Origin: Synechococcus sp. UW105
GTDB taxonomy: Bacteria > Cyanobacteriota > Cyanobacteriia > PCC-6307 > Cyanobiaceae
Assembly (NCBI RefSeq): GCF_900473935.1
Contig: NZ_UCNN01000030.1
Coordinates: forward strand, 1-64,000
Length of the DNA stretch: 64,000 nucleotides
Direction of reading: 5' to 3'
Positions 63,742 to 64,000 of this stretch are shown in pieces. The position numbers were made by a program, and so were the translations under genes. Position 1 is the first letter of the stretch; every line of letters starts with the position of its first letter. The notes beneath the pieces were generated by a model. The model did not search any database, was not told the origin of the DNA, and worked only from the letters and a program-made list of their open reading frames with translations.

Positions 63742-63978
63742 TCACACAAGGCTTTGGTGACGTCGGAGCCCATCCTCAATCAGAAAGGAGGCCAGGCTGC
63801 TGCAGCTGCGACCTTCTCGAAGGGCATGTTGCTTGAGTTGTCCCATCACCCCTCCCGGCAATGTCACGTTGAGACGTTCGGACTCAGCTGCCTCGGCGAC
63901 GTCTGCGGCGGAAGGTGATGGGGTCTCTGCTTCGAGGCGTTCCTGGAGCTCCTTCAGCAGTGATTGGAGGATTGACAC
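63742..63978 (-). CDS. Ribbon-helix-helix DNA-binding protein
   Basis: 78 residues from a GTG at 63978. N-terminal helix (LQSLLKELQERLEAETPSPS), then the RHH core SERLNVTLPGGVMGQLKQHA and SLASFLIEDGLRRHQ. RHH proteins dimerise and bind short operators, often autoregulating. The DNA just upstream has an inverted repeat. It is convergent with the receptor gene. Confidence 0.7.
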   Translation of the reverse strand: MSILQSLLKELQERLEAETPSPSAADVAEAAESERLNVTLPGGVMGQLKQHALREGRSCSSLASFLIEDGLRRHQSLV

Positions 63979-63984
63979 GTTTGC

Positions 63985-64000
63985 GTTACGGATTGGTAAC
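63985..64000. promoter_or_regulatory. Inverted repeat GTTAC-N6-GTAAC upstream of the RHH gene
   Basis: GTTAC (63985-63989) and GTAAC (63996-64000) with a 6-base spacer, 7 bases upstream of the RHH start and running to the window edge. Operators of RHH regulators are often short dyads like this. No binding evidence exists. Confidence 0.35.

Noticed and set aside
1-64000. Possible mobile element, prophage or defence island
   Set aside because: No integrase, transposase, phage gene, terminal repeats, tRNA attachment site or restriction/toxin gene is recognisable; the genes are housekeeping or cyanobacterial conserved.

Overview
The window looks like about 64 kb of core chromosome from a marine unicellular cyanobacterium, most probably a marine Synechococcus or a close relative. 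The reasons are the gene content (glpX-type FBPase/SBPase, prk, rpe, both class I and class II fructose-bisphosphate aldolases, glgC, hemA, DUF3685/Ycf55, a CSP41-like protein, DUF3727, YqeG), the moderately high GC, tight packing with many 4-base ATGA/GTGA overlaps, and the absence of insertion sequences, phage genes, CRISPR arrays and recognisable tRNA or rRNA genes. The organism is inferred from protein families, not from a database match.

Layout. 1-2.6 kb: end of a membrane protein gene, a small Ala/Lys/Pro-rich protein, a VTE6-like DUF92 protein and a sigma-70-type gene broken by a frameshift. 2.7-7.8 kb (minus strand): aspartate aminotransferase, a PhnD-PhnC-PhnE-type oxyanion ABC importer with a double-length permease, and an SGNH hydrolase. 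7.9-11.6 kb (plus): VOC protein, family 4 uracil-DNA glycosylase, ispG and a carboxyl-terminal protease. 11.5-15.9 kb (minus): mfd and three small proteins. 16-17.6 kb: an APH-like kinase and two small membrane proteins. 17.9-24.8 kb: rpe (minus), then glpX, hemA, glgC, gnd and pgl (plus).

25-30.8 kb: a CIA30 protein with two small hypothetical genes, ilvD, a divergent UPRT homologue, a pentapeptide-repeat protein and a CobW GTPase. 31-38.6 kb: L,D-transpeptidase-like protein, MFS transporter, ICMT-like methyltransferase, SDR, purS-purQ, and an S66 peptidase coupled to gamma-glutamyltranspeptidase. 38.7-43.5 kb (minus): both FBP aldolases, a Gfo/Idh oxidoreductase and accD, followed by the longest gene-free stretch (about 0.7 kb). 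44.2-57.9 kb: a DUF3598 protein (plus) and then a long minus-strand run: prepilin peptidase, prk, leuB, lpxD, proB, yqeG, DUF3727, ruvX, a GNAT-like protein, a membrane-anchored CofE-like protein, a cysteine-less thioredoxin-like protein, DUF3685, a Fur-family regulator and hisA. 58-64 kb: CSP41-like, pgsA, CBS protein, a proline-rich membrane protein, a PdeM-type phosphoesterase, a GluR0-type glutamate-receptor/K+-channel homologue preceded by a 26-residue membrane ORF, and an RHH regulator beside a dyad.

Together the genes cover Calvin-cycle regeneration, the oxidative pentose phosphate branch, glycogen precursor synthesis, and amino acid, isoprenoid, fatty acid, lipid A and purine synthesis. 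I did not find a clear multi-gene defence or mobile system. The most unusual items are the frameshifted sigma gene explained exactly by a 4-bp tandem duplication, the GluR0-like receptor with its tiny upstream ORF, a UPRT homologue lacking the PRPP loop, the membrane-anchored CofE-like enzyme, and several overlooked small membrane or acidic ORFs.
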